DNA of 64,000 nt from Sphingomonas sp. CCH9-E2 (GTDB taxonomy: Bacteria > Pseudomonadota > Alphaproteobacteria > Sphingomonadales > Sphingomonadaceae). The notes beneath the pieces were generated by a model. It searched no databases, was not told where the DNA came from, and was given only the letters and a program-made list of their open reading frames with translations. This document shows, in pieces, positions 35,516 to 44,662 of this stretch (positions are counted from its first letter, which is position 1; the number at the start of each line of letters is the position of its first letter). The stretch covers positions 22,339 through 86,338 of the forward strand of contig NZ_LSJM01000318.1 in the NCBI RefSeq assembly GCF_001557215.1. Reading direction: 5' to 3'. Both the position numbers and the translations under genes were made by a program.

Positions 35516-36139
35516 TCAGCCATTGGCACATCGCGCGCTCGTCTCTTGGTCGCGCAGCGAGCACCATATTCCGCCCGCCGACAGTGCCGCCGGCGTTGCC
35601 GAACTGATCGAGATCGCAAGAGCCCCGAGCTGGCTCGCTCCGCCCGGCTGCAGTTCGCCAAGCAGACGACACTGCCAGCCGAAGTTGAGGATCTGCTGCA
35701 GCCAGCTCGCCTCTGCGACGCAGGTATAGGTCTCGATACCGTTATCGAGCGCGAACTCGACCAGCGCCGTGACGAGCTGATTGCGGATCGCGCGCCGCTC
35801 TGTCGCCCGTAACTTCCGGTCCAGGCAGAAGCGCGTCAGTTCCCATATTTGGGGTCCACGTGGCGGATCGCCCGCGCAGAGGGCGGAAAAGATGGAATCA
35901 AGAATATGCGGCCGTGTCGTCGGAAGCAGTCGGACCGACCCCAGATGGCCCAGGTCCTTGTCGGTCAGGATGATGTAGCGTGCGCCCGGCGTGTCGAATT
36001 GATCGACTTCATATTGCCCGCTGAGTACGGGCAGGTCCCACTTCAGCAGATCGACGAATATCTCCTTGCGCGCTGCGAACATCGACCGGAAGGCGATGTG
36101 ACTGCTGCTATCAGCTCTGGACGGAACCAGCTGGACCAT
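35516..36139 (-). CDS. luxI: Acyl-homoserine-lactone synthase
   Basis: 207 residues from the ATG at 36139 (GAGGG upstream; a GTG three codons earlier sits too close to that site). All LuxI invariant residues are in place: R24, F28, W34, D46, D49, R70, E100, R103 (ARKEIFVDLLKWD; VDQFD; GSVRLLP; WELTRF). It makes an acyl-homoserine lactone from SAM and an acyl donor; chain length cannot be told from sequence. The stop lies 10 nt before the PhyH start, and a lux-box-like palindrome lies upstream. Confidence 0.9.
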   Translation of the reverse strand: MVQLVPSRADSSSHIAFRSMFAARKEIFVDLLKWDLPVLSGQYEVDQFDTPGARYIILTDKDLGHLGSVRLLPTTRPHILDSIFSALCAGDPPRGPQIWELTRFCLDRKLRATERRAIRNQLVTALVEFALDNGIETYTCVAEASWLQQILNFGWQCRLLGELQPGGASQLGALAISISSATPAALSAGGIWCSLRDQETSARCANG

Positions 36140-36195
36140 GCGCTGCACCCTCGATTAACGAGTGGGCAGCATCCGCATCGGTCGCCGCGCAGGAT

Positions 36196-36213
36196 ATCCC
36201 CAGTTCTGGGGAT
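36196..36213 (-). promoter_or_regulatory. Lux-box-like perfect palindrome ahead of luxI
   Basis: ATCCCCAG-TT-CTGGGGAT on the + strand, 18 bp with two perfect 8-bp arms, lying 57 nt upstream of the luxI start and just after the luxR stop. Position and size fit a LuxR-family operator activating luxI. Confidence 0.7.
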
Positions 36214-36217
36214 CGGT

Positions 36218-36967
36218 TCAGTGCTTGAGAATTTCCGAGAAGCTGATCGAGCCATCAAACAGTGCGCGCACCGCCAGCATTGCCCGCTTCTGCACGCCGT
36301 AACGCTCACGCGCGTGCTTCAAATGCTGGATCACCGTCTCATGGCTGATGCCAAGGATCACGGAAATCTCCCAATCGGTCTTTCCGCGCGCAGCCCACAA
36401 AACGCAATCGCGCTGGCGTGCGGTCAGGGACGGGAGTTCATTCACAGGCAAATCCCGCTTGCCAATCAGCCCCCGCGCTGCCTCAAAGGCAAACGCGCCG
36501 ATCAGCTGGCAGACGAACTCATATTCTTTCGGGAACTCCTCGCCCGCCGGCACCGCAAAGGAGCAGGATCCCAACGTCTCCCCCGGCACGCTTGCAGGGA
36601 TTGTAAAGCCGTCGCCGATTCCCTCGTCATAGGCGTGTTCCAGGACACGGATATCTTGAGGGGTCAGCCTGATCATTTCAGGAACAGCCGACCAGCCGAA
36701 TCCGACAGTGGCCAAACTGCACGCTCGGTGGATCGGATCGGATTGTCCGAGGCTGTTTTCGTCGAACCAGTCCTCCCATGCCGAGGGATAGTTATGCAGG
36801 CGAATGGCCGAGCCCTGATCGCAGGCAAAGTCAACATGATGTGCCAGCGCGAAATATCTGAGACCCATTTCCTCGCAGCATCGCAAAAGGGCTGCATATA
36901 GGGTTTCCGACGTGCTCGCCGAGCGAGCAGTCTCGATAAAATATTCGGCAATGGCCAGCCGGGGCAT
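36218..36967 (-). CDS. luxR: LuxR-family quorum-sensing regulator
   Basis: 249 residues from Met at 36967; an alternative ATG is two codons upstream. N-terminal autoinducer-binding domain with the usual aromatic/acidic residues (HNYPSAWEDWFDENSLGQSD, PIHRACSLATVGFGW). C-terminal HTH: LTARQRDCVLWAARGKTDWE then ISVILGISHETVIQHLKHAR. The partner of LuxI, on the same strand directly upstream with the palindrome between them. Confidence 0.88.
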   Translation of the reverse strand: MPRLAIAEYFIETARSASTSETLYAALLRCCEEMGLRYFALAHHVDFACDQGSAIRLHNYPSAWEDWFDENSLGQSDPIHRACSLATVGFGWSAVPEMIRLTPQDIRVLEHAYDEGIGDGFTIPASVPGETLGSCSFAVPAGEEFPKEYEFVCQLIGAFAFEAARGLIGKRDLPVNELPSLTARQRDCVLWAARGKTDWEISVILGISHETVIQHLKHARERYGVQKRAMLAVRALFDGSISFSEILKH

Positions 36968-36973
36968 ACCCAC

Positions 36974-37214
36974 CCTGGTCGGTCCCGGGTGCGGTCCTCA
37001 ACCCGCGCGCCTCGGGAGCCGCCTTGTTCGAAGCTTTCGGCCGGACAACTTCTCACGGCAGCGGCGAAGCAAGTTTAGTGGCCTAAGCCTTCAACCAAAA
37101 AAATGCCCTGTATGTCAAATATATGACGGACAAAGGCTCATGCCTAACGCGTGAATTTAGGTCCATTTTGGCGTGGATGTTTTGGCGCTCCGCGCACGTC
37201 AAAGGCGGCTCCCT
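36974..37214. other. Intergenic stretch upstream of luxR and before the alpA repeat
   Basis: No ORF with protein character and no RNA gene seen. It should contain the luxR promoter (reverse). The stretch CATATATTTGACATAC (reverse of 37112-37127) carries a TTGACA-like box, but a matching -10 is not convincing. Confidence 0.4.
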
Positions 37215-37794
37215 CGGATCCGGCCAGAGGGCGCAGGCAGCAAGCAAAGGCTCTGCGGACGCTGGCGGCTTCCCAAAAGTCCGTCAGAGCAGGCTCAATC
37301 GGGACCGCGCCTTTTTCTTCCTGCGGCGCCGACCATGCTCCAGCGATCGCCGTCCGGATAGACGGAGACGCCGAAGAGCGACTTGGTGCCGCGCAATGGG
37401 CGTAGAGCGAGTTCCCGCCACGAGCGTGGGGATGGCAAACCGCTTCTCGTGACGACGCGGCCTACGCTAACGCTCGTTTCCCTGCGCAGGCCTGCTCTCC
37501 TGCGTGTCGCGCTGTTGCCACTTCGCAAATCCATGCTCAGGTCTTGCAGGCGAGGGACCACTGAAACGCATGCGATGCGAGGTGAAACCAATGCAGACCG
37601 AACAGACCGACCGCATTCTGCGGATTAACACGGTTCTCGACCGTACCGGGCTCAGCCGCTCCACGATGTACCGGAAAATGCAAAACGGCACGTTCCCGAA
37701 GAACGTGCAGATCAGCACGCGCTGCGCCGGCTGGCGGGAGTCGGCGATCGACGCTTGGCTGCGCAACCCGATGTTCTATCGGGTCGAAGATTGA
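37215..37794 (+). repeat. Direct repeat copy 1 (alpA module, intact)
   Basis: About 580 bp including 370 bp upstream of alpA. It is matched by 54935-55495: shared stretches include GCGGAC-CTGGCGGCTTC, CGTACCGGGCTCAGCCGC and CAGATCAGCACG. The two copies are diverged but collinear and in the same orientation. Together they bracket about 17 kb of catabolic genes. Confidence 0.65.
37591..37794 (+). CDS. alpA: AlpA-family HTH regulator
   Basis: 67 residues: MQTEQTDRILRINTVLDRTG then LSRSTMYRKMQNGTFPKNVQ, ISTRCAGWRESAIDAWLRNP. This is the MerR/AlpA-type winged HTH (prophage CP4-57 AlpA family), typically a regulator of excision or cargo in integrative elements. No excisionase or integrase is beside it here. 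A frameshifted paralogue lies at 55301. Confidence 0.85.
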   Translation: MQTEQTDRILRINTVLDRTGLSRSTMYRKMQNGTFPKNVQISTRCAGWRESAIDAWLRNPMFYRVED

Positions 37795-37806
37795 ACGCCG
37801 GACCTG

Positions 37807-38112
37807 CTAGTCAAAGAAGAATAGCAGCGCGATCGCGATCAGGCCAAAGATGGGCAGAACGCGCTCAAACGGAAGCTGCACATCCGAACGCTTCGTCGCA
37901 GATTCGGGAACACCCCCACCATTGCGCCGCTTCAATTCGTCGCGATGGATCTTCGCCAATGGAATGCCGGTGTCTCCCTGCGGCGCAAGCCGGTTCGGCG
38001 CCCCGTAAAGTTGCGGCACCTCGCTCAGCAGGTCCTTCTCGAGCCCCTTCGCCGCCTCTGCCCGCTGCTCGAGGCTTGCGCGAAACTCATCCGCATTTCT
38101 GGGCGATATCAC
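37807..38112 (-). CDS. Small C-terminally anchored membrane protein, unknown
   Basis: 101 residues. A polar, charged N-terminal 80 residues (FRASLEQRAEAAKGLEKDLL) end in one hydrophobic segment (about 83-100, ERVLPIFGLIAIALLFFFD). It lies 12 nt past alpA on the opposite strand. No family recognised. The tail-anchor arrangement is clear; function is not. Confidence 0.55.
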   Translation of the reverse strand: MISPRNADEFRASLEQRAEAAKGLEKDLLSEVPQLYGAPNRLAPQGDTGIPLAKIHRDELKRRNGGGVPESATKRSDVQLPFERVLPIFGLIAIALLFFFD

Positions 38113-38400
38113 AGCGCTGCAACCATGGCGGCAGCGCGCGCTTTCACTCCGCCTTGTTCATGTGCCGGCAGCATCCGCATGAGCTCGATGATAAGCTGCG
38201 GTGCTTATCGATCGGTGAACGCGCGGGTGATCCGAACCGCAAGCGATCACTGTGCGGTCGACAACATTCAACCGCCAGTCCAGTCCCTGAAGGACAACGC
38301 ACTTGCATTCATTATTGTTACTTTTAAAGCTACATAATTGCGAGCGACACGATTCGCAAATTGCGGCGAAATCTCAATTTCGTCGACAGGAGGAACATCG

Positions 38401-39774
38401 ATGGAGAGGAAAGCTCTGCGGCGTCTCGCCGTTGCCGGCGTGCTGATCACCGGCGTCGCTACTGCGACAGTTGTTTCAAATACCGATACAAATGAACCGA
38501 GCGGGGTCGTGATCACGCCGGAAGGCAAAGCCGTGTTATCGGGCACATCAGTTCAGCCGACATCGTTGACAACGCTCGCTGCAAATGCCGCTCCAACGCT
38601 GGGTCTTGCGGACTCGGTGATCGAGACCTTCCACGATTCCGACGTCGACCTATGCGGTACGACCAAGGTCAAGCAGGATGGGCCGGTCCGCGTATTCGAG
38701 GACCAGTATAACGTCATCCATATGACCGTCTCGGACGCCGATGCCAAAGGCTGGCAATGGCATGGCTCGGTGACCGGGTTTACCAACAATCCGAAAACTG
38801 CAGTGCTCGATTGCGACCCGGTCATGATCGGTAATGTCGGGAATACCGACCCCAGTCAGTTCGACCAGAAGACGTGGATCCAGGCCTTCTACTTCGACGG
38901 CACCAACGCCTGGGCCTATGGTCACCAGGATTTCTGGGGCAATCGCGTAAACAACGACCCGGACTGCCACCGCTCGGGTGCGACCGACGGAAAGCCCGGC
39001 TGCTGGTACGCCTCGATCGCCGCGTGGAAAGCAACGCCGGTGTCGAGCGCGAACCGGCACCTGAGCTTCGCGCGCGATGGAACGGCGCCTAACCACATCG
39101 CGATCTACCCGCACGTCCAGTATCCCGGTGACGCATCGACTCCGACCTCCGGCTGGATCGGCTATGGCGCGCCTTCGAACATCTTCCGTGGCCGCAATCA
39201 GGATGGAACGACCGACGGCTACTGGTACATGTTCGCCTACACGAACTCCGGCTATGCCGGTCAGGCCAAAGGGCTCTGCCTGTTTCGCACCAGCACGCCG
39301 GCCAACAAGGCAACCTGGCGCGCGTGGGACGGCAACACCGCGACACCGGCCTTTACCCAGGCGATGACCAACCCTTATCCGACCAACAGCAACACAACCT
39401 GCGCAGTGGTCCAGCCAGCGACGCTCAATACCTATGTCCGCAGCGTCGTCTGGCATAAGCCATCGCGACATTATGTCGGCATCCTGCGTAAGGCGGACGG
39501 CGTCTACTACACGACCTCGACCGACATGCTGACTTGGAGCACCCCGACCATATTGCTGAGCGCGGACAGCGACGAAGCCAACTTTCCGACGCTGATCGAT
39601 TTCGACGGCGGCGATTGGGGAGACGACAATTTCGACCGCGCCTACGATAACGGCAAGCTGTATCTCTTCTATCGCAAGAAAAACCCGACCACCGGGAACC
39701 TGCGCATTACGCGACGTAAGATCGATATCACCAACTATGCTGCGGATGCTCCGGGATCGGGTAATCCGGGCTAA
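38401..39774 (+). CDS. Large secreted protein of unknown function
   Basis: 457 residues from the ATG at 38401 after AGGAGG. N-terminal signal or anchor (RRLAVAGVLITGVATATVV). The mature part is rich in aromatic and Asp/Asn residues with repeated blade-like segments (WQWHGSVTGF, YDNGKLYLFYRKKNP, YYTTSTDMLTWSTP), which suggests a beta-propeller like those of glycoside hydrolase or sialidase folds. The upstream 60 bp have short inverted repeats (TTGCGA/TCGCAA and CGAAAT/ATTTCG). I cannot assign an activity. Confidence 0.6.
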   Translation: MERKALRRLAVAGVLITGVATATVVSNTDTNEPSGVVITPEGKAVLSGTSVQPTSLTTLAANAAPTLGLADSVIETFHDSDVDLCGTTKVKQDGPVRVFEDQYNVIHMTVSDADAKGWQWHGSVTGFTNNPKTAVLDCDPVMIGNVGNTDPSQFDQKTWIQAFYFDGTNAWAYGHQDFWGNRVNNDPDCHRSGATDGKPGCWYASIAAWKATPVSSANRHLSFARDGTAPNHIAIYPHVQYPGDASTPTSGWIGYGAPSNIFRGRNQDGTTDGYWYMFAYTNSGYAGQAKGLCLFRTSTPANKATWRAWDGNTATPAFTQAMTNPYPTNSNTTCAVVQPATLNTYVRSVVWHKPSRHYVGILRKADGVYYTTSTDMLTWSTPTILLSADSDEANFPTLIDFDGGDWGDDNFDRAYDNGKLYLFYRKKNPTTGNLRITRRKIDITNYAADAPGSGNPG

Positions 39775-39806
39775 TCCGTGCGGGGCGGCTAAAAGCCGCC
39801 CCGACC

Positions 39807-40994
39807 TCAGGGGAACAGGATGGACAGCGGCACCGCCGCTGCCATCGCGCGATAGCCTGCCGCGCTGGGATGCAGGCGATCGCCGCTGTCGAACGGCAGT
39901 GCCAGTGCCATCGGATCGGCAGAATCCCGCGTCGCCGCATCGAAATCGATCACATGATCGTAGAGCTCGCTCGTCCGGATGAAGCGGTTTAGCGCCGCGC
40001 GCACGCCCTCACGCTCACTAGTGAAACCTTGTCGCCGGGTGGGCAGCAGCGTCGCGCCGATGACCCGCAACCCGGCCATCCGAGCGCGCAGCGCAACCTG
40101 AGCATGCGCCTGGATCAGTGACCCGGCAGCGACCGGTGTCCCGTAGATGTCGTTGATCCCCTCGAACACGATCAGGCTATGCACACCGGCATGCGACAGT
40201 CCATCACGGTCGAGCCGGGCGAGTGCGCTTACCCCCGAACCGGGGCGCTCAGCTGCAATCCGGTTGCCGGAAATGCCGAGATTGACGAGCCCCAGCGGCT
40301 GCCCGGCGCGCTCGTGTGCCAGTCGTCGCGCCAATTCATCGACCCAGCCCAGATAGCTTCCACGCGGGCTGCCACCACTGTCAGTGATCGAGTCGCCGAT
40401 AATCGCGACCGACCCGGCATTGGGCATACCCTCCGCGATCACCGCCTCGGCAAAGAGCCAATGTGGCACGGTCTGCGCAAAGGCAGACGCTTCCTCATCC
40501 GCGCCACGATCGAGCGGCGCGAGGTAGCTGTTGTCCTTTGGCCGTAAATGTCCGGTCGTGGCTCCCGGGCTTCCTTGGATCGAGATGCTGACAAGCAGGT
40601 CAGCATTTGCCGCCACCGAACATTGCACCGCGTCGCTGATCGCGCTGCCGCCCGGCGGAATGACGATCCCCGCTTCGCCTGTAAACGCGACGCGACGGTT
40701 GGTACCCGAGCGGATTGCTGCACCGTCTGCACGGTGCCCGACATGCAGCGCAACGACCGCAAGTGGTGCGGTGCCGAACACATTGCTCAGCCGCACCCGT
40801 ACCGCGCGTGCCCCGGCCGTAACGCGCACAGCTACGCGCACCGTGCAGTCCGACACCGGAATATCGAGGCGGTCGTTGGCCGCTGCCCAGATTGTATAGG
40901 GAGGGTGTGACGCCTTGGCCGTGGCCTCGGCCCGCACCGGGATCGCAGTCATCACCCCCAACCCCGCGAGCAGATCGCGGCGGCGCAAGTTCAT
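39807..40994 (-). CDS. SGNH/GDSL-family hydrolase, secreted
   Basis: 395 residues. N-terminal Tat-like signal (MNLRRRDLLAGLGVMTAIPV). A beta-sandwich-like region (40-165) precedes the SGNH domain: block I IIGDSITDSG, block II GISGNRI, block III FEGINDIYG, block V GDRLHPSAAGY. Such lipase/acylhydrolases include rhamnogalacturonan acetylesterases and xylan esterases. Its neighbours point to carbohydrate de-esterification. The start overlaps the aldolase stop (ATGA). Confidence 0.82.
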   Translation of the reverse strand: MNLRRRDLLAGLGVMTAIPVRAEATAKASHPPYTIWAAANDRLDIPVSDCTVRVAVRVTAGARAVRVRLSNVFGTAPLAVVALHVGHRADGAAIRSGTNRRVAFTGEAGIVIPPGGSAISDAVQCSVAANADLLVSISIQGSPGATTGHLRPKDNSYLAPLDRGADEEASAFAQTVPHWLFAEAVIAEGMPNAGSVAIIGDSITDSGGSPRGSYLGWVDELARRLAHERAGQPLGLVNLGISGNRIAAERPGSGVSALARLDRDGLSHAGVHSLIVFEGINDIYGTPVAAGSLIQAHAQVALRARMAGLRVIGATLLPTRRQGFTSEREGVRAALNRFIRTSELYDHVIDFDAATRDSADPMALALPFDSGDRLHPSAAGYRAMAAAVPLSILFP

Positions 40995-41623
40995 CGTGCA
41001 GAATTCCAGCCGGCGACGATGGCAGCTGCCCTCTCAGCGACCGCTGCACGCGTCATTCCAGGAGTGAACAACGCCGTACCGATCCCGAACCCGTCGACGC
41101 CTGCCGCCGTAAACTCCGCATAATTACCCGCGTCGATCCCGCCCACAGCGAAAATCGGCACGGTGTGCGGAAGTACCGCGCGCCACGCTGCAACCGTCGC
41201 CGACCCCAGTGCCGCTCCCGGAAACAATTTGAGCGCCTGCGCCCCGGCCGCAATCGCAGCGAAGGCTTCGCTTGCCGTTGCCACGCCAGGCATGGCGATC
41301 AGGTCTTGTCCGACGGCGTGCGCGATCACATCGGGGTTCGTATTTGGCGCCAGGATCAGTCTGGCGCCTGCGGCCGCGGCGCGATCAACCCCGGCAATGT
41401 CGAGCACCGTGCCTGCCCCGATCACCGCCCGTCCTTTCGAGGCGCCTGCCAAGCGCGCAATGCTGTCGAACGGGTCGGGAGAATTCAGCGGTACTTCGAT
41501 CAGCTTGAATCCGGCGCCGATCAGCACTTCGCCCACGCCAACCACTTCATCCGGCTTAATGCCGCGCAAAATTGCAACCAGCGGCAGCGCCGCGCGGGCA
41601 GCGTCGAAATCCGCCTCTCTCAT
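40991..41623 (-). CDS. dgoA: 2-dehydro-3-deoxy-6-phosphogalactonate/gluconate aldolase
   Basis: 210 residues. KDPG aldolase family: LVAILRGIKPDEVVGVGEVL, catalytic Glu segment LIEVPLNSPDPFDS, VIGAGTVLDIAGVDRA, Schiff-base Lys in ALKLFPGAALG, and the C-terminal AVGGIDAGNYAEFTAAG. It cleaves KDP-galactonate or KDPG to pyruvate and glyceraldehyde 3-phosphate. With the DgoK-type kinase in the same operon the galactonate version is favoured. Its start overlaps the SDR stop. Confidence 0.87.
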   Translation of the reverse strand: MREADFDAARAALPLVAILRGIKPDEVVGVGEVLIGAGFKLIEVPLNSPDPFDSIARLAGASKGRAVIGAGTVLDIAGVDRAAAAGARLILAPNTNPDVIAHAVGQDLIAMPGVATASEAFAAIAAGAQALKLFPGAALGSATVAAWRAVLPHTVPIFAVGGIDAGNYAEFTAAGVDGFGIGTALFTPGMTRAAVAERAAAIVAGWNSAR

Positions 41624-42351
41624 CGCCGGGTCACTCCGGCCCCGCCATCGATCGCCAGCACGGCTCCGGTGATCCAGGATGACGCCTCCGAAGCCAGAAA
41701 CAACGCCGCCTGAGACACATCCTCTGCCGTACCGAGCCGCCCCAGCGGATGGCGCAGCACATTGGCGGCAAGCGCAGCTTCGGGATCGGGCTGGCGGGCA
41801 AACGATGCGCGCAGCATCGGCGTATCGACCGATGCCGGCGCAATGCCATTCACGCGAATGCCATCGCCTGCGACCTCAAGCGCGAAGGTTTTGAGGAAGG
41901 TTTCCAGCCCCCCCTTCGAGGCGGCATAGGCGGCAAGCCCTGGCGCTCCCATTCGCGCGTTGATCGACGATACGAAGACAAAATTGCCGCGGCCCCGCGC
42001 CTGCATTGCGGGACCAAACGCCTGAACCAGCCGCAGCGCGCCACCGACGTTCACATCATACACTCGCAGAAATGCCTGAGGCGACGATGCGAGTGTCGCC
42101 GCAAACTCCGTGGTCGCAGCGGCGTGCACAACGATGGTCGGATCCCCAAGCTCTGCACGGATTCGCTGGGCCGCATCCGCGACGGCGTCATCGTTTGACA
42201 AATCGCAGGCAAGCGCGACATCGCCAATGGCCGGGGCGCCGAGGTCGAGCGCAGCCACCCGCGCCCCGGCTGCGGCGAAGTGCGCGCAGATCGCCTGTCC
42301 TATTCCCCCGGAGGCACCGGTCACGAGCGCGATCTCTCCATCAAGGCGCAT
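41620..42351 (-). CDS. SDR sugar dehydrogenase (galactose/fucose dehydrogenase-like)
   Basis: 243 residues from the ATG at 42351; two codons more are possible from 42357. TGASGGIGQAI, catalytic Ser in FVSSINARMG, YAASKGG (YxxxK), and NGIAPASVDTPM. It sits between an epimerase and a KDPGal aldolase, so oxidation of an aldose to its lactone is the likely step. Its start overlaps the epimerase stop. Confidence 0.8.
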   Translation of the reverse strand: MRLDGEIALVTGASGGIGQAICAHFAAAGARVAALDLGAPAIGDVALACDLSNDDAVADAAQRIRAELGDPTIVVHAAATTEFAATLASSPQAFLRVYDVNVGGALRLVQAFGPAMQARGRGNFVFVSSINARMGAPGLAAYAASKGGLETFLKTFALEVAGDGIRVNGIAPASVDTPMLRASFARQPDPEAALAANVLRHPLGRLGTAEDVSQAALFLASEASSWITGAVLAIDGGAGVTRR

Positions 42352-43432
42352 TGTCATCACCCAGTTCAATCCCGCCGTTCCAGTCCACACCGGTCACCGC
42401 GCGGTCATCCGCGGTAAACAGGGCGGCGACAAGTCGCGTCGCTCGAGTTTCTCCAGGGGCGAGCGTAATGGCAGTGCCGTTGGCGCGCGCATCCGCAATC
42501 GACGGAAGCTCGTTGCACGGTTCGAGCGCCAGCATCGTGCGCGCACCATACCACGGATAGTCAGCGCCTCCGCCGGCAAGCCGCCAGAAGCCGAGCAGCG
42601 GAAACAGGCGCTCGTCCCAGCGCAGCGCGACCCCGGCGCCACGGCGAGGATTGCGGATTGCGAACCAGCCGGCGTCATAATCGGTGACCCGGACGAAATC
42701 CTGCGCATTGCGAGTCGCGTCGGGAAATCGAGAGAGGTCTTGCCCATCCAGCTTTGGCCATTGACCCGCGTGCGCGGCCGACAAGGTCGCCGCAGGAGGC
42801 GCAACCGACGCCGTCGCTATGCGGGACGCGGGCAGATCGATCCGTGCCGTCTCATCCAGCAACGGCGCCCCGAAGGTTGGATGGTGCCCCCAGATCATGT
42901 CGAGCGGCTGGGCCGCCTCGTTCGTCACCGCTTCGTCGATCACCAGCGCGGTGCCATCGGCCTCCAACGTGATGCGCCGCTCGATCAAGAGGGGCATCCG
43001 CCGGAGCCGCGCGTGGCAGCGCAGCACGACGCGCTCCGCACGGTCTTCCTCGATCTGATAGTCCCAAGGCAGGAAGGTCGCTTCGCCATGGTGACCAAAC
43101 GCGATACCGCCATGGTCGCATGGTCCAGGGCCGTTGGGGAGCATGACGTACCAGCCGCCCGGAAACTGATCGCGAAATCCGCCGCCGGGCAGCGGCGATG
43201 ATTGCATCGCGTCGCCCGGCCACATGCCGGCGGGCGCTTGATGCAGCGTTTCAGTGTCGCTCGGTTTATGCGTGAACTCGAGGATATCGCACCCCTTGCC
43301 AACGGCGATGACCGCGCGCAGCACGGCGTTCTCCATGCTCACGCAGCGGCGGCCCATCCACTCAAAATCGCGCAATCGTGCACCGTGATTGCGGTGCGGC
43401 CCATGTCGGCCCCAGTCGCTCTGTGGGTTCAT
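42341..43432 (-). CDS. Aldose 1-epimerase family protein
   Basis: 363 residues. Galactose-mutarotase fold features: FRDQFPGGWYVMLPNGPGP, DHGGIAFGHHGEATF, and the WGHHPTFGAPLL segment with the catalytic His. It interconverts alpha and beta anomers of a sugar for the adjacent dehydrogenase. It may be of the broader DUF4432-like branch, so the exact sugar is not given by sequence. Confidence 0.75.
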   Translation of the reverse strand: MNPQSDWGRHGPHRNHGARLRDFEWMGRRCVSMENAVLRAVIAVGKGCDILEFTHKPSDTETLHQAPAGMWPGDAMQSSPLPGGGFRDQFPGGWYVMLPNGPGPCDHGGIAFGHHGEATFLPWDYQIEEDRAERVVLRCHARLRRMPLLIERRITLEADGTALVIDEAVTNEAAQPLDMIWGHHPTFGAPLLDETARIDLPASRIATASVAPPAATLSAAHAGQWPKLDGQDLSRFPDATRNAQDFVRVTDYDAGWFAIRNPRRGAGVALRWDERLFPLLGFWRLAGGGADYPWYGARTMLALEPCNELPSIADARANGTAITLAPGETRATRLVAALFTADDRAVTGVDWNGGIELGDDNAP

Positions 43433-43441
43433 ATCGATCCT

Positions 43442-44662
43442 TCAGGCCTTGCGGCGCGCACGCGCCGTAGCGAAACGGGCAATTGCCCAACCGATCGGAT
43501 GCAGCACCGCCATTGCGAGAAACAGCGACGCATAGTCGCGCCCTTCGGCGAATTGGCCGACCACCCATGTCGAGGCGATGCCACCGAGGCCACTGCCCGC
43601 CGCAATCAGGCCGAAGATTGCGCCGACCTGGCGTTGCGGAAAGATATCGACGGCCAGCGTGGTCAGATTGACGAGGAACGTCATGTGCGCAAGCGCGACG
43701 CATGCAGCCAGCACATAAGTTAGCGGGATCGCCGGCTGCATCGCGATCAGCGCTCCGATCGGGGCAAGACACGCCGCCACGGCCATCATCCTGATCCGCG
43801 CGTCCGGCGCCTGCATGCCACGCTTCACCAGACGGCCCGAAGCGCCTCCGCCGAAGACGCTACCGATATCCGCCGCGACATAGACCAGCCATGCCGTCGC
43901 GGCGACACCGAGCAGCGTCATCCCGCGCGCGTCGATCAGATATTTGGGGAACCAGAACAGATAAAAATACCAGACCGGGTCGGTCAGCGTGCGCGCCAGA
44001 GCCAACCCCCAGACCGCGCGGTCGGACAGAATACGTTGCAGTGGCCACTTCGGCTCTGCCACTTCGCTTTCGGGGACCACCACCTTTGGCACCTTGCGGT
44101 GCACGAGGAGCCATGCGGCAATCCACACGAACCCAAGCGCGCCGGTGACGAAAAAGGCCGCGCGCCACCCATGAACCAACGCCAGCCAGCCGATCAGGGG
44201 CGGTGCGATCGTCGCGCCGACCATTGCGCCAGCCGTGTACACACCGACGGCAAAACCGCGTTCGTGCGCCGGGAACCGCTCCGAAACGGTCTTGGGCGCG
44301 GCAACATAGTTGCCAGCCTCGCCCAGCCCCAGCGCGAACCGCGCAGCGCCGAGCTGGCCGACGCTGTTGACGAGCCCGGTCAGCATGTTGGCGATCGACC
44401 ACCAGGCGACGAAGCCTGCAAGCGCGAGTTTGGGTCCCAGCCTGTCGGTGATCCAGCCAACGCCCAGATAGGCGATCGTGTAGGCAATCAGGAACAGCTG
44501 CACGACGCCCGCATAGTCGGTGTCGCTCATCCCCAAATCGGCCTGAACGGTGGTGGCCAGGATCGAGAGCGTCTGACGGTCGATGTAGTTGAGGACGGTC
44601 GAGAAGAAGAGCAGCGCCAGAATTGCCCAGCGGATGCGGTTCGGCGCGACGGAGCTGGTCAT
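43442..44662 (-). CDS. MFS transporter of the anion:cation symporter (ACS) family
   Basis: 406 residues, 12 predicted helices. N-terminal LNYIDRQTLSILATTV, GLGEAGNYVAAPKTVSERFP and the HRKVP cytoplasmic loop are typical of ExuT/GudP/DgoT-like hexuronate and galactonate transporters. It should import an acid sugar. Start overlaps the dgoK stop (ATGA). Confidence 0.82.
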   Translation of the reverse strand: MTSSVAPNRIRWAILALLFFSTVLNYIDRQTLSILATTVQADLGMSDTDYAGVVQLFLIAYTIAYLGVGWITDRLGPKLALAGFVAWWSIANMLTGLVNSVGQLGAARFALGLGEAGNYVAAPKTVSERFPAHERGFAVGVYTAGAMVGATIAPPLIGWLALVHGWRAAFFVTGALGFVWIAAWLLVHRKVPKVVVPESEVAEPKWPLQRILSDRAVWGLALARTLTDPVWYFYLFWFPKYLIDARGMTLLGVAATAWLVYVAADIGSVFGGGASGRLVKRGMQAPDARIRMMAVAACLAPIGALIAMQPAIPLTYVLAACVALAHMTFLVNLTTLAVDIFPQRQVGAIFGLIAAGSGLGGIASTWVVGQFAEGRDYASLFLAMAVLHPIGWAIARFATARARRKA

